A stretch of 64,000 nucleotides of DNA from contig JADJWC010000002.1 of NCBI GenBank assembly GCA_016716565.1, positions 1 through 64,000 of the forward strand. Reading direction: 5' to 3'. The number at the start of each line of letters is the position of its first letter. The first letter of the stretch is position 1. Under the pieces are notes generated by a model that was not told the DNA's origin, made no database searches, and saw only the letters and a list, made by a program, of their open reading frames with translations. The translations under genes and the position numbers were made by a program. Shown piece after piece: positions 55,501 to 63,871 of the stretch. This stretch comes from a bacterium (lineage in GTDB: Bacteria > Bacteroidota > Ignavibacteria > Ignavibacteriales > Ignavibacteriaceae).

Positions 55501-55803
55501 TTCAACATACCAGAAATCTGTTCCGTCAAAAGCAAGACCTTGTGATTCGCGAATCCAGTTAAGATCAAAGTCCAGCATATCGACCTGAACACCTGCATTA
55601 TTTACTGCATAGATAATCCCCTTGCCTGTGGTTGATGATCCGGAAGATATCCAGTATTTCCCACCGTTATAAACGAGGCCATATCCTTGCGTATAAAATG
55701 TACCTGCAGGTAAATTAACAGTTTCTAATAAAGTTTGGGAAAATGTTAGAGAGGAAATAAAAACCAAATAAAAAAGTAAAAACTTTTTCATAGCAAACCT
55801 CAC
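52537..55803 (-). CDS. Secreted T9SS cargo protein with FG-GAP-like repeats, 1088 aa
   Basis: A signal peptide (MKKFLLFYLVFISSLTFSQ, so the Met at residue 5 may be the true start) leads to a beta-propeller-like section, Ig-like choice-of-anchor repeats at about 280-470, and at least six FG-GAP/VCBS-like calcium sites at about 500-860, such as DLNGDGYDDVV and DFNGDGIVDIL. A fibronectin-like part follows. The last 80 residues (YSLEQNYPNPFNPTTTISYS onward, ending STKKMILLK) form the type A sorting domain of the type IX secretion system. It is probably exported and attached at the cell surface. Confidence 0.88.
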   Translation of the reverse strand: MRFAMKKFLLFYLVFISSLTFSQTLLETVNLPAGTFYTQGYGLVYNGGKYWISSGSSTTGKGIIYAVNNAGVQVDMLDFDLNWIRESQGLAFDGTDFWYVERKTARCDLYKVSNTGIVVDSIPTAELFGSTSIYLGGAAWDGDGLWISVYSPDARAALYKVNVAARAIVDTISVIGLQPQGITVKGDTLFYVMDGFQGDDEKIYAIDLNTEVELFSFHVPETPGVRQNPRGLAWDGTYFWLMAEPVGATSGRQLFKYDLEGSGTPEITLPVSTINFPNTTVGNSYNYYLTIYSTGTATLTIDSITITGIGYSFSPLTFPINIPAGSSYDLVVNFAPLQYSYYQGLLKIYCNDPVSLVNNINLRGQGVLSGARIGLSATSHNFGNVWVGEEGIAFWRFKIISVGDQTLQISDLHFNLPEFTYSAPTLPFSIPSTDTLELTAYFYPTQVGTYLDTLKISNNDLTNPVAKIPMQGTGNFSDYNYGYMFWQFQVPPHPSSPSASPRIEGLKYINDITGDGVADVIISTENYWTMCLDGAASGATYPIWIFTTYMSSSNAGSIGANFEYGVQDAIQIANDLNGDGYDDVVLAIGGGNEHVYVLSGKTGQIIWQYGDDINWDLGDFEAVDVQRDFNGDGIVDILAIADGNEQGTGYKRAFLFEGRTGNILWEHPFPGPNPSFGKTIISIDDLNGDNKPDVVIAYGNNGTTDLAVRALNGTNGQTLWTRPMLLYEPKELLELPLPNGNSDIIAAEYFNRIHRLDGATGSILWTYPLGASAGVIQITLINDINSDQIPDVVIASFANNGLNCLSGANGAQLWSWQMDYQFGVATIPDINDDGFEDVLAAARYGNFYCISGIGDSLIYLHSFPGDWMYSVNKIPSIDGNFSYELLAGTRDGKVVCFSGGTVAVPVELTSFTGHASDNDVNLIWTTATETNNSGFEVERKISDTWEKIGFVAGSGTTTDFRTYSFVDENAQYGIYSYRLKQIDFNGSFEYSETIEIEVNTPSQYSLEQNYPNPFNPTTTISYSLKETGVVSLKVFDILGNEVTTLINEEMSAGTYQYKFDASALSSGIYFYTLKAGNFLSTKKMILLK

Positions 55804-55836
55804 GATTGTTATATGTGAAATTGATTAAAGAAAAAA

Positions 55837-56247
55837 CTAATTTTGACGTGGATTAAGTTTTCTCCACTCTTTGATGTACTCGGCTATGTTTTTTGTGGAT
55901 GCGCCGGGCGTGAATAATTCACCAACCCCAATATCTCTTAATTTCTTGATGTCTTCTTCCGGAATAATTCCACCTCCGGTCAGTAAAACATCATCGAGAC
56001 CTTTTTCATTCATAAGTGTTTTTATTTTGGGAAGGATTGTCATATGAGCACCAGAAAGAATACTTATTCCAATTACATCAGCATCTTCCTGAATTGCTGC
56101 TTCAACAATCATCTCCGGCGTTTGCCGTAATCCGGTGTAAATAACTTCCATTCCTGCATCACGTAATGCTGCTGCAATTACTTTGGCACCACGATCGTGA
56201 CCATCCAAACCTGCTTTTGCAACAAGCACTCTTATTTTTTTATCCAT
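55837..56247 (-). CDS. Stand-alone cobalamin B12-binding domain, methylmalonyl-CoA mutase C-terminal type
   Basis: The B12-binding motif D-x-H-x-x-G is in KAGLDGHDRGAKV, then IGISILSGAH and LLTGGGIIPEED are typical of methylmalonyl-CoA mutase small or C-terminal domains. At 136 residues it is the domain alone. No mutase catalytic chain is in the window, though meaB, its chaperone, is at 32553. It overlaps the HIT gene by eight bases. Confidence 0.9.
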   Translation of the reverse strand: MDKKIRVLVAKAGLDGHDRGAKVIAAALRDAGMEVIYTGLRQTPEMIVEAAIQEDADVIGISILSGAHMTILPKIKTLMNEKGLDDVLLTGGGIIPEEDIKKLRDIGVGELFTPGASTKNIAEYIKEWRKLNPRQN

Positions 56248-56671
56248 TATAGATATCCTTGTATTTACTTATGAACGAACGAATTTTATTACCATATTCC
56301 TGCATCGTTCCACTGCTATAAGATTTGACTACAGGTTTCAAGGTAAAATCTTGATTAAATCTCGGAATGATATGAAAATGAAAGTGAAAAACTGATTGTC
56401 CTGCAGAATTTCCATTATTCGAAATGACATTAAAACCATCCGCATTTAAACTCCTCTTAACTATTCCAGCAATGAACTGAGTTGCATGTATTAACCTATC
56501 AATTTCATCTTTTGGAACTGTTAGAAAATTGTCATAATGTTTTTTGGGAATTACCAGAGTATGACCAAAGTTGACAGGCTGAATATCGAGGAAGGCTAAA
56601 ATGTTTTCATCTTCAAAAATAATTTCCGCTTCGGCTTTCCGCTCTTTAATATTACAAAAGATGCATTCCAT
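56240..56671 (-). CDS. HIT family hydrolase, 143 aa
   Basis: Histidine triad in SVFHFHFHIIPRF, preceded by NSAGQ. N-terminal CIFCNIKERKAEAEI carries a C-x2-C pair. This fits the broader HIT/FHIT-like branch and probably cleaves dinucleoside polyphosphates or AMP-amine bonds. The start MECIFC is usual for the family. It is coupled to the B12-binding domain gene. Confidence 0.9.
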   Translation of the reverse strand: MECIFCNIKERKAEAEIIFEDENILAFLDIQPVNFGHTLVIPKKHYDNFLTVPKDEIDRLIHATQFIAGIVKRSLNADGFNVISNNGNSAGQSVFHFHFHIIPRFNQDFTLKPVVKSYSSGTMQEYGNKIRSFISKYKDIYNG

Positions 56672-56720
56672 ACTTTCAAAAATACTGCTTATTAAATTTT
56701 AAGACAATAATAATTTCCTC

Positions 56721-57713
56721 TTAAGACTTGAATCTTAAGTATTCATTTCGCTTGACGAACGAACCGTAAATGCCTCCGGTATGTAGAAAAACAATCTTTT
56801 TACCATTATTCTTGTTCAGTACAAAATCATTGTATGCGTAGAAAGCTTTTCCGGTATAAGTCGGATCCAGTAAAATTCCTGTTGGCCGTGCAAAATCAGT
56901 TACGAGCTTTAGTTTACTTTCGCTAATACTTTTATAACCCTCTTCAGAGTACCCATCAATAATTTCCAGATGATCAACATTTATACTGCAGGAAAGTTTG
57001 AAATCCAGCACTGCACCCTCTGCAAGCTGATGTATTTTTTTTGTAATGGAATCTTTTTGATGAAGAACGTTAACAGCAAAGATTTTTAATTTTATTTTAT
57101 TCAGTGCAGCTCCAACTAAAAGTCCTGCGGCAGTTCCACCTGACCCGCAAGCACAGAAAATGCCTTCAATATTTTTTAAATTGATTTGTTTTTTTAGTTC
57201 ATTAATAAAATTTATGTAGCCCCAAATTCCCAATGTTGAAGAACCGCCGGCCGGAATTACGTAAACACGTTTCCCTTTTTTGACGAACTTTTTTCTTTCC
57301 TCAGTCATAATATCATCAACTTCTTCAAATTCTTTCTTGTTCAGATAGACAATATCAGCACCGTAAATTTTGTTGAGAAAAAGATTTCCATCAGGAATTT
57401 TCTTTTCTTTTCCCCAAAGAAATAATCTTGATTTAAGTCCGATTCTTGCCGCTGCAGAAGCAGTTGCTCTTGCGTGATTTGATTGATCACCGCCACAAGT
57501 GAAAATAATATCAGATTTGTAATGTTTAGCTTCATAAAGCAGATACTCAAGTTTCCTGATTTTATTCCCGAGAAAATCAGAACCTGTATAATCATCTCTC
57601 TTAATCAGAAAATTTTTATCTCTGAATTGAACTTGTTCCAATGGAGTTGGTAGATGAGCTAAATTAATTTTCTCAGGTATTTTCATTTTTCTTTCGCTCT
57701 CTTTTGAAGCCAT
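56721..57713 (-). CDS. PLP-dependent D-cysteine desulfhydrase / ACC deaminase-like enzyme
   Basis: Fold-type II PLP enzyme. The lysine is in SDFLGNKIRKLEYLL, the phosphate loop in CGSGGTAAGLLVG, and the strand FTCGGDQSNHARATAS binds the substrate. Family members break down D-cysteine or 1-aminocyclopropane-1-carboxylate; which one applies cannot be told here. The frame's first 10 residues overlap kdsB; a later Met (KIPEKINLAHLP) is a possible start. Confidence 0.85.
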   Translation of the reverse strand: MASKESERKMKIPEKINLAHLPTPLEQVQFRDKNFLIKRDDYTGSDFLGNKIRKLEYLLYEAKHYKSDIIFTCGGDQSNHARATASAAARIGLKSRLFLWGKEKKIPDGNLFLNKIYGADIVYLNKKEFEEVDDIMTEERKKFVKKGKRVYVIPAGGSSTLGIWGYINFINELKKQINLKNIEGIFCACGSGGTAAGLLVGAALNKIKLKIFAVNVLHQKDSITKKIHQLAEGAVLDFKLSCSINVDHLEIIDGYSEEGYKSISESKLKLVTDFARPTGILLDPTYTGKAFYAYNDFVLNKNNGKKIVFLHTGGIYGSFVKRNEYLRFKS

Positions 57714-58450
57714 TTGTAGTAGGTTCTCGCTCTTTTCAAATCTTCCTGAGTATCAACACTGATGCTTTCAAATTCAGTTTCCACGACTTTAATTCTAATT
57801 CCGTTTTCCAGCATTCTTAATTGCTCAAGCATTTCAGTTTTTTCTAAGTCTGTTTGCTTCAGTGTTACAAATTTCAATAGTGCTTTTCTTCTGAATACAT
57901 ACAAACCGATATGCTTGTAGTAATCCGTTATCTCGATTGCCGCTGAATCAGAAACTGCATTTCTTGTAAAAGGAATAGGTGCACGTGAAAAGTAAAGAGC
58001 AAAATTGTTGTAGTCAAAAACAACTTTTACGACGTCAGGCGATTTTAGTTCTTTAAGTGTGCTGATAAGCTTTATTAAAGTTGCAACTTCAATTGACTTG
58101 TCGAACAATAATGGTTCAATTGCCTGATCAATCATTTCTCCCTGAATAAAAGGTTCATCTCCCTGTATGTTTACAACAATATCTGCTTCTTTGTAGATTT
58201 TTGATACAAATGCAATCCTATCCGAACCGCTTGCAATATCTTTTGGAGTTTCAATAACATCTGCTCCAAAACCTCTGGCAACAGCAGCCACTTTTGCATC
58301 ATCAACTGCAAGAATTACTTTCTCTAAAAGTTTTGATTTTTTTGCACTTTCATAAGTATGCTGAAGCATTGGTTTATCACCAATTACGGCAAGTGGTTTC
58401 CCCATCAAACGGGTCGATGCAAAACGAGCGGGTATAACTCCAATAATCAT
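57683..58450 (-). CDS. kdsB: 3-deoxy-manno-octulosonate cytidylyltransferase
   Basis: Activates Kdo as CMP-Kdo for lipopolysaccharide. IPARFASTRLMGKPLAVIG is the nucleotide site, NIQGDEPFI the metal site, and YKHIGLYVFRRKALLKF the sugar part. Length 255 is normal. It points to a Gram-negative envelope. Confidence 0.94.
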   Translation of the reverse strand: MIIGVIPARFASTRLMGKPLAVIGDKPMLQHTYESAKKSKLLEKVILAVDDAKVAAVARGFGADVIETPKDIASGSDRIAFVSKIYKEADIVVNIQGDEPFIQGEMIDQAIEPLLFDKSIEVATLIKLISTLKELKSPDVVKVVFDYNNFALYFSRAPIPFTRNAVSDSAAIEITDYYKHIGLYVFRRKALLKFVTLKQTDLEKTEMLEQLRMLENGIRIKVVETEFESISVDTQEDLKRARTYYKWLQKRAKEK

Positions 58451-58471
58451 AAAAATTTAATTAATATAAAT

Positions 58472-58540
58472 TGTCATTCCCGACAAACGATGTAAGATCC
58501 GGAATCTAATTTTGGATTCCTGCTTTCGCAGGAATGACAT
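58472..58540. repeat. REP-like palindromic repeat between kdsB and plsC
   Basis: TGTCATTCC (58472-58480) pairs with GGAATGACA (58531-58539); GGAATC (58501-58506) with GATTCC (58515-58520); and ATTCCTGC-TTTC-GCAGGAAT (58516-58535) is a tight hairpin. Palindromes with ATTCC-type ends and a GCAGGAATGAC core are dispersed repeats in many bacteria. I could not check for other copies here beyond this one. Confidence 0.6.
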
Positions 58541-58562
58541 ACTCTTCATTTTGAATAGAAGA

Positions 58563-59264
58563 TCAAACATGATTTGCAATTATTATTTCTCTTACTCTGT
58601 TCATCAAATCTATTTCCTGTTGACGATTAACACTTCCAATTGATTCAATTGGCTTATCAAAATGTACTTTTATTGTTCCTCTTCTAAGTTTGTAAGTTCC
58701 TTTGGGCATTATTTTATTTGAACCAACAATCGTTGTCGGTATGATCGGATAACCAACCTGCGTGGCAAGTCTGAATGCACCTCTTTTGAATGGTTGAATC
58801 TCACCGGTTTTACTTCGTGTTCCCTCTGCGAATACTACGATAGAGATGTTTTGCTTTTCCATTTTTTGTTTTGCTTCATCAATACTTTTCAAAGCCTTTT
58901 CATAATTTTCTCTATCGATCATTACGTACGGACCCATTGCAAGCTGCCAGCCAAAAAATGGAATTTTAGCCAACTCTTTTTTAAAGATCATCGCCATTCT
59001 GTTTGGTATCGTTTTCTGAAGAACAACAATATCGTATTGGCTGGAGTGATTTGATACAAAGACATAAGTTTTCTTTTTATCAAGATTCTCAATACCGGTA
59101 ATCTCTAATTTTATTCCACTTAACCAGAGCACACCGCCAGAAAAATATTTTGATAATTTGAAATAAAGAGTGTGTGTTCTGTCAACGATTGCAAAGATCA
59201 TTGCAAAGATTGAGCAGATGAAGGTATGAATTACAATTAAGAAAAGTTTCAGAGTTGTGATCAT
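58563..59264 (-). CDS. plsC: 1-acyl-sn-glycerol-3-phosphate acyltransferase
   Basis: Makes phosphatidate. H-x4-D is in SNHSSQYDIVVL, and FAEGTRSKTG is the glycerol-phosphate motif. A hydrophobic N-terminal segment anchors it in the membrane. Length 233 is normal. It overlaps the M48 protease start by four bases. Confidence 0.9.
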   Translation of the reverse strand: MITTLKLFLIVIHTFICSIFAMIFAIVDRTHTLYFKLSKYFSGGVLWLSGIKLEITGIENLDKKKTYVFVSNHSSQYDIVVLQKTIPNRMAMIFKKELAKIPFFGWQLAMGPYVMIDRENYEKALKSIDEAKQKMEKQNISIVVFAEGTRSKTGEIQPFKRGAFRLATQVGYPIIPTTIVGSNKIMPKGTYKLRRGTIKVHFDKPIESIGSVNRQQEIDLMNRVREIIIANHV

Positions 59265-60409
59265 GAACTAGTTTCCAGAATTATTTCCTTCGCCGGCCTC
59301 ATCGGAATAGAATTTCTGATTGCAAAATTCTCAATCGCTTTTAACCTGTTTTTAATTGATGGATGGCTGTAGAAAAACCACTCAACAAATGGATGTGGCT
59401 CTTTATCACCAAGGTTCTGGTCAGTTAATTTCTCGAGTGTTTTTATAAATGCAACAGGATTCTTTGTTTCCTGAATTGCATATTCATCGGCTTCGTATTC
59501 AAATTTCCTGCTCAAAATATTTCCTAGCGGAGTTTGAATTATTCCAATCAGCATTGACCATAGTGCGAGTAAAGGAATTGCTGAAACTTGAGTGATAGAA
59601 TCAAATCCAAACCAGGTTATTGAGTTTTCATACAATATTGCAATCAGAAAAAGTGTAAGGAACGACGAGGCTGTACCTATAAGAATATTTTTTACTATAT
59701 GCTTTTTTTTATAATGACCCAGTTCATGAGCAATGACAGTTTCAATTTCTTCTGTGCTGTAATTATCGAGTAATGTGTCACCTAAAATAATGCGCTTAGT
59801 TTTTCCGAGACCCGTGAATGCAGCATTTGCTTTCTTTGTGTTCTTACTCATATTGAATTTATAAACGTTCTCGACTTTAATTCGTGCATTCGTGGCTAGT
59901 GATCTAATTCTGTTTTTCAAATCATTGTTATCGATTGGAGTAACCTTATAAAAGATTGGAAAAATCAAGACTGGGAATATCTGAGAAAGAACAACTGAAA
60001 TAAAAAACATTATGATTGAAAATGGCAGCCACCAGAGAGAGTAAAAAGTATTTAGTATGTAGTAGAAAGTAAGTAGAATTGGGATTCCGATTATCAGCGA
60101 TACAATCAACCCTTTTAATCCTTCCCAAATCCATTTCAGAAAAGTCTGGTTTGAAAGCTTGTATTTATGTTCGAGATGAAAACCAGAATACCAGCTTACC
60201 GGAAATGATATTACAGAACCGACAAAACCAATTACCAGAATGAAAACGATAAAAAGCAGGTATTGGCTTTCTATGAAACCTGAGAGATAATTTTCAAGCT
60301 GCAAACTGTAACTAAGTGATACAAATAATAAAAGTAAAATGAAGGAAACAATTCCCTCGCCTATTCCAATTGCAAGTTTAATATTATTATATTTTTTTGC
60401 ATCCATCAA
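59261..60409 (-). CDS. M48 family metalloprotease, Ste24-like
   Basis: Zinc protease with HELGH in VIAHELGHYKKKH and a Glu in FEYEADEYA as third ligand. Several transmembrane helices (about 1-120, 250-290) surround it, as in the CAAX prenyl protease branch. Bacterial members are thought to degrade membrane or envelope proteins. It is read with plsC. Confidence 0.9.
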   Translation of the reverse strand: MMDAKKYNNIKLAIGIGEGIVSFILLLLFVSLSYSLQLENYLSGFIESQYLLFIVFILVIGFVGSVISFPVSWYSGFHLEHKYKLSNQTFLKWIWEGLKGLIVSLIIGIPILLTFYYILNTFYSLWWLPFSIIMFFISVVLSQIFPVLIFPIFYKVTPIDNNDLKNRIRSLATNARIKVENVYKFNMSKNTKKANAAFTGLGKTKRIILGDTLLDNYSTEEIETVIAHELGHYKKKHIVKNILIGTASSFLTLFLIAILYENSITWFGFDSITQVSAIPLLALWSMLIGIIQTPLGNILSRKFEYEADEYAIQETKNPVAFIKTLEKLTDQNLGDKEPHPFVEWFFYSHPSIKNRLKAIENFAIRNSIPMRPAKEIILETSS

Positions 60410-60506
60410 AACAAAAATAGTTAAAGGGGTTTAGGTAAGCAATGAATCTATTTTAGCTTTAAACGATTGGCTGGTATTGGAAGAAAAAAGAGCAGGAATG
60501 AATTGG

Positions 60507-61289
60507 TCAGATTCTCTCAACAGCTGTTTTTTCAATCCAGCCGACTTTCCCATCCGCTAATCTGATTTTAATCCATTCATCGAGCTGATCTTCCAGATTG
60601 ACCTTTAATCCTTCGTGGATTACAAACGCATCCGTACTTTGGGAATCAGGTGAAGTTTTCACAGTAATTGATTGTTCAATTACTACACCTCCAATGACAG
60701 TCTGCTCTCTGTTGATTTTTACAATAAGAAGTGAAATGGTAAGAATTAGTACAACCAGAACTCCTAATCCGGAAAAAAGAATTAACTTTTGCTGTGAAAT
60801 AGTTTTTGCAAAGAAATAAATCACAATCAGCACTAATAGCAGCATATAAAAAATGAAAACAGTGTACGTCCATCCATTAATCGATAGCGAAGCGAGCAAT
60901 GATTCCCACCATTCAAAAAGAAAAAAGGTCGGCAGGGGTTGAATTCGATCCACTGTGTTCAGGTTTGCAAATGCAAGATTGTGTTTTACATCTTCATCGG
61001 AAGGTGTGAGTTTAAGAGCCCGTTCATAATTTAGTATAGCATAACCAAGCTTACCAATCCGATAATATGAATTGGCAAGATTATAGTAAAGAGAAGATCC
61101 TTCATAGTTATCTTGTCTCAATTGTTTGTATATCACGATTGCTTTATCAAACTCACCGTTTCTGTAATGGTTACTTGCCTGCTGCATCAGCTCATCTACA
61201 TTCTGTGAATATAATGCACCTGTAAATACTAAAATGATATTCAAGTAAAAGAAAAGTTGTCTGAAAAATTTATCGTGAGAGCTAAGCAT
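60507..61289 (-). CDS. batE: BatE-like protein: TPR, two transmembrane helices, SH3b domain
   Basis: A signal-like start is followed by TPRs (about 40-120, NHYRNGEFDKAIVIYKQL and LYYNLANSYYRIGKLGYAIL), two transmembrane helices (TVFIFYMLLLVLIVIYFF and LILFSGLGVLVVLILTI), and an SH3b domain at the end (EWIKIRLADGKVGWIEKTA). The ATG at 61289 overlaps the batD stop as ATGCTTAG, so I prefer it over upstream starts. This layout is BatE, the last gene of the aerotolerance operon. Confidence 0.8.
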   Translation of the reverse strand: MLSSHDKFFRQLFFYLNIILVFTGALYSQNVDELMQQASNHYRNGEFDKAIVIYKQLRQDNYEGSSLYYNLANSYYRIGKLGYAILNYERALKLTPSDEDVKHNLAFANLNTVDRIQPLPTFFLFEWWESLLASLSINGWTYTVFIFYMLLLVLIVIYFFAKTISQQKLILFSGLGVLVVLILTISLLIVKINREQTVIGGVVIEQSITVKTSPDSQSTDAFVIHEGLKVNLEDQLDEWIKIRLADGKVGWIEKTAVERI

Positions 61290-63152
61290 TTTTCTTTCCA
61301 ACAAAATTCTTTTCGATATTAATAATGACAACTGCAATTTCATCATACATTTCTTTCATCGCAGCTGATTTTTCAGCGCCCGGAGCAAAACGAACAAACT
61401 CACATTTTTCTGCACTTGCTTTGAGATTTGAAACAAGCTCTTCAGATATATTTCTTTTCCTTAATTCATCAGCAGCACGATCGATTGTGAATTCTGATTT
61501 AGGAATGTGAAGTTTATCTTCAAGATATCCAAATAATGCAGTTGAGAGTTCAGTATAAAACTCTTTGAAATTCTGCGAGGCCATTAATTGATTTGCAGAT
61601 TTCAATCGCGTCTTTGCTATTTTCTGAGCTTTCTGATATCTAAGTAAGACAACATTTCCGTGAAGCTTATCGTATCTTCTCTTCCATACAATGACTGTCA
61701 AACTGAGCAGGAATGGCAGCGCTCCAGCGATTATGAATCCGGTCGAACCAATTATATTATCTTCTTTCTTTTTAATATCACCGAATGAAGACTTAATAAA
61801 TCTAATATCTTCACCAAGCTGTTTAATATCTTCCTTTCCCGCAAACTCAGTTGATACCTGCTTATCACCCGGTTTAATATCAAGCTTGAATGGTTCTGAT
61901 TTGATGGTTATATACCTCTTTTTGGAAGCATCGAAATAGGAGAATTCAATCGGTGGAATGTCCCGAATACCAACAACTCTTGGAACGAGTAAGTATTCTG
62001 CTGATTTACTTCCCGAAACTTTTCCACTTCGATTGATTTGCTCATTAATTTTTGGTTCATACTTTTCAAAACCATTTGGAAGATTTATTTCCGGCATTTC
62101 AAGCAGTTTAATATTTCCTGTTCCGGTAATGTCAATATTCAGAGTCACCGGTTCGTTTGATTTTACAGTTGCAGTATTCAACTTTGCATCGAAACGATAA
62201 TCCCCTACTGCACCTTTAAATGAATCCGGTTGTCCTTCAGGTAACGGATCAACCTGGATTTTAACTATGTTGGACTTTGCATTGAATTCATAAATTTCTG
62301 ATCTGCCGAACGGATCACCGAAAAAATCATCCCAGATACTTTTACCGCTCCGCTGTTTCTGTATTTGAATCGGCACTGTCAACTCAAGAGGAGTTACTTC
62401 AAGAGATCCTGTTTGGGTTGAAAAAGTGCGACTCTTTTAAGAACTCCAACTCTGAACTGTTTTCCATCGACGACTTCAGTTGTAAAGTTGATGTTGCCCG
62501 AAGTTTCCAATTCTTCAGCCCAGAAATTCTGATACTGTGGAAGTTTATTCACTCCCATCTGTGAAGCGATATTCAGTCGTGTATAAAGTTTATAGACAAT
62601 CGTTATCTGTTCACCTTTGAACGCTCTTGTTTTATCAACGCTCGCTCTGATATATAAATTTTTAGAAATCTCAGACTCAGAAATTTCAGAATCATTTTGC
62701 TGCTTCTGCTTGGGCTTATCCTGACCTTTGACTACTGATATTTTAATCGGATTTGATTTGTAAGTAGTTCCTTCCTGTTCAATACTTGCTGAACCAATCG
62801 TAAAATTGCCAACACTTTTTGGCTGGACTACAAAACTATAACTCAACGAAGCAGATTGAGCACCATTAATAATCTGAATACTTGTTGATTGGTTGGGACC
62901 GGACAGAATCAAAAAATTTTCAAATGATGGTGGAGAAAACTTTGCCAGATTATTTATGCTTTTACCAGAAAAAGTAAACGTTACCTGAAATCTTTCATTA
63001 TCAGCAACGGTAGTTTCGTTAACCGAAGCGGTAAATTCCTGAGCAAAGCTTTGAGAAAGCAGGCCAAGAAAAAAGATAAAAGTAAAAAGTATCGAGCGAA
63101 CTGCGCTTTCAATTTTGACTTTTGACTTTTGACTTTTGACTTTTTTTATCAC
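61282..63152 (-). CDS. batD: BatD-like protein (one-base frame disruption)
   Basis: The N-terminal part (signal peptide, then FTASVNETTVADNERFQVTF) stops early at 62394. One base added in the A5 run at 62421-62425 joins it to the downstream frame through VTPLELTVPIQI, which then runs to 61282 with DIPPIEFSYFD, a transmembrane segment (GFIIAGALPFLLSLTVIVW) and the C-terminal helical part, about 622 residues in all. That matches BatD, a membrane protein with repeated Ig-like domains. Start overlaps batC by four bases. The first codons come from a 7-bp tandem repeat (TTTTGAC). Confidence 0.8.
63112..63142. repeat. Tandem 7-bp repeat (TTTTGAC) at the batD start
   Basis: Four near-perfect copies of TTTTGAC lie at about 63112-63142. 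They encode the basic start of BatD (KVKSQKSKVK) and may slip during replication. Confidence 0.75.
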
Positions 63153-63871
63153 CAGTCTTTCTCCGTTTTAACACGCTGTCCACGTACTTTTCTTAATTGC
63201 TTTTGCAGATCCTTTTCATTCTCTTTTAATGCATTTAAAATCTTTTCGGCTTCCTGTTTGGTAAGTTCCTGCTCTTTTTGCTGTTGAGATTGCTGCTGTT
63301 GTTGCTGCTCCTGATTTTGCTGTTCTTGTTGATTCTGCTGCTGATCTTGTTTCTGTTGATCCTGATTCTGTTGATCTTGTTTTTGCTGCTGGTCTTTATT
63401 CTGCTCGTTCTGTTGATTCTGCTGCTGCTGCTGATCAGGATTCTTTAACATTTCTAAAGCATAAGAGAGATTGTATTTTGTCTCTTGATCATTCGGATTT
63501 AGTTTCAGCGCTTCTTTGTAAGCACCAATACTCTCTTTTATTTTTTGTGATTTGAGCAGTGAGTTGCCAACATTATGAAATATCTTTGCTCTGTCCTGAT
63601 CATTCCTCGCATTTACTAGCGCAGACTGAAAAGATTTTATCGCATCTTCATATCTCTCCTGTTTATACAATGCATCTCCGAGATTAAATTTAGCCTCAAA
63701 ACTTTCGGGAGCTGATTCAGTACCTTTCTTAAAATTTACTTCAGCATCTGTGAATTTTTTTTCATTGTATAAATCAACACCTTCATTAATTAATCCTCTG
63801 GTAGATTGAGCAAAGGTAAACGTTGTGAAGAATATTATAATCAGTAATGAAAAATTTATTAGTATTCTCAT
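63149..63871 (-). CDS. batC: BatC-like TPR protein with a Gln-rich tail
   Basis: A signal peptide is followed by four TPR motifs (about 25-140, GLINEGVDLYNEKKFTDAEV, LGDALYKQERYEDAIKS, then LLKSQKIKESIGAYKEALKL). The next 75 residues are a glutamine and asparagine-rich tract, encoded by CTG/TTG-rich DNA at about 63275-63440. The C-terminus is lysine-rich and helical. In the Bat operon BatC is the TPR subunit. Its start overlaps batB's stop by a few bases. Confidence 0.8.
   Translation of the reverse strand: MRILINFSLLIIIFFTTFTFAQSTRGLINEGVDLYNEKKFTDAEVNFKKGTESAPESFEAKFNLGDALYKQERYEDAIKSFQSALVNARNDQDRAKIFHNVGNSLLKSQKIKESIGAYKEALKLNPNDQETKYNLSYALEMLKNPDQQQQQNQQNEQNKDQQQKQDQQNQDQQKQDQQQNQQEQQNQEQQQQQQSQQQKEQELTKQEAEKILNALKENEKDLQKQLRKVRGQRVKTEKDW
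63275..63440. repeat. Low-complexity tract coding the Gln-rich BatC segment
   Basis: Repeats of CTGCTG, TTGCTG and CTGATC-type triplets code for QQQQNQ-like stretches (for example DQQQKQDQQNQDQQKQ). Such tracts vary in length between strains. Confidence 0.75.

Noticed and set aside
53000..55800. Tandem DNA repeats in the T9SS protein gene
   Set aside because: The repeats are at the protein level (DxNxDG sites); the DNA is too divergent to be a repeat array.
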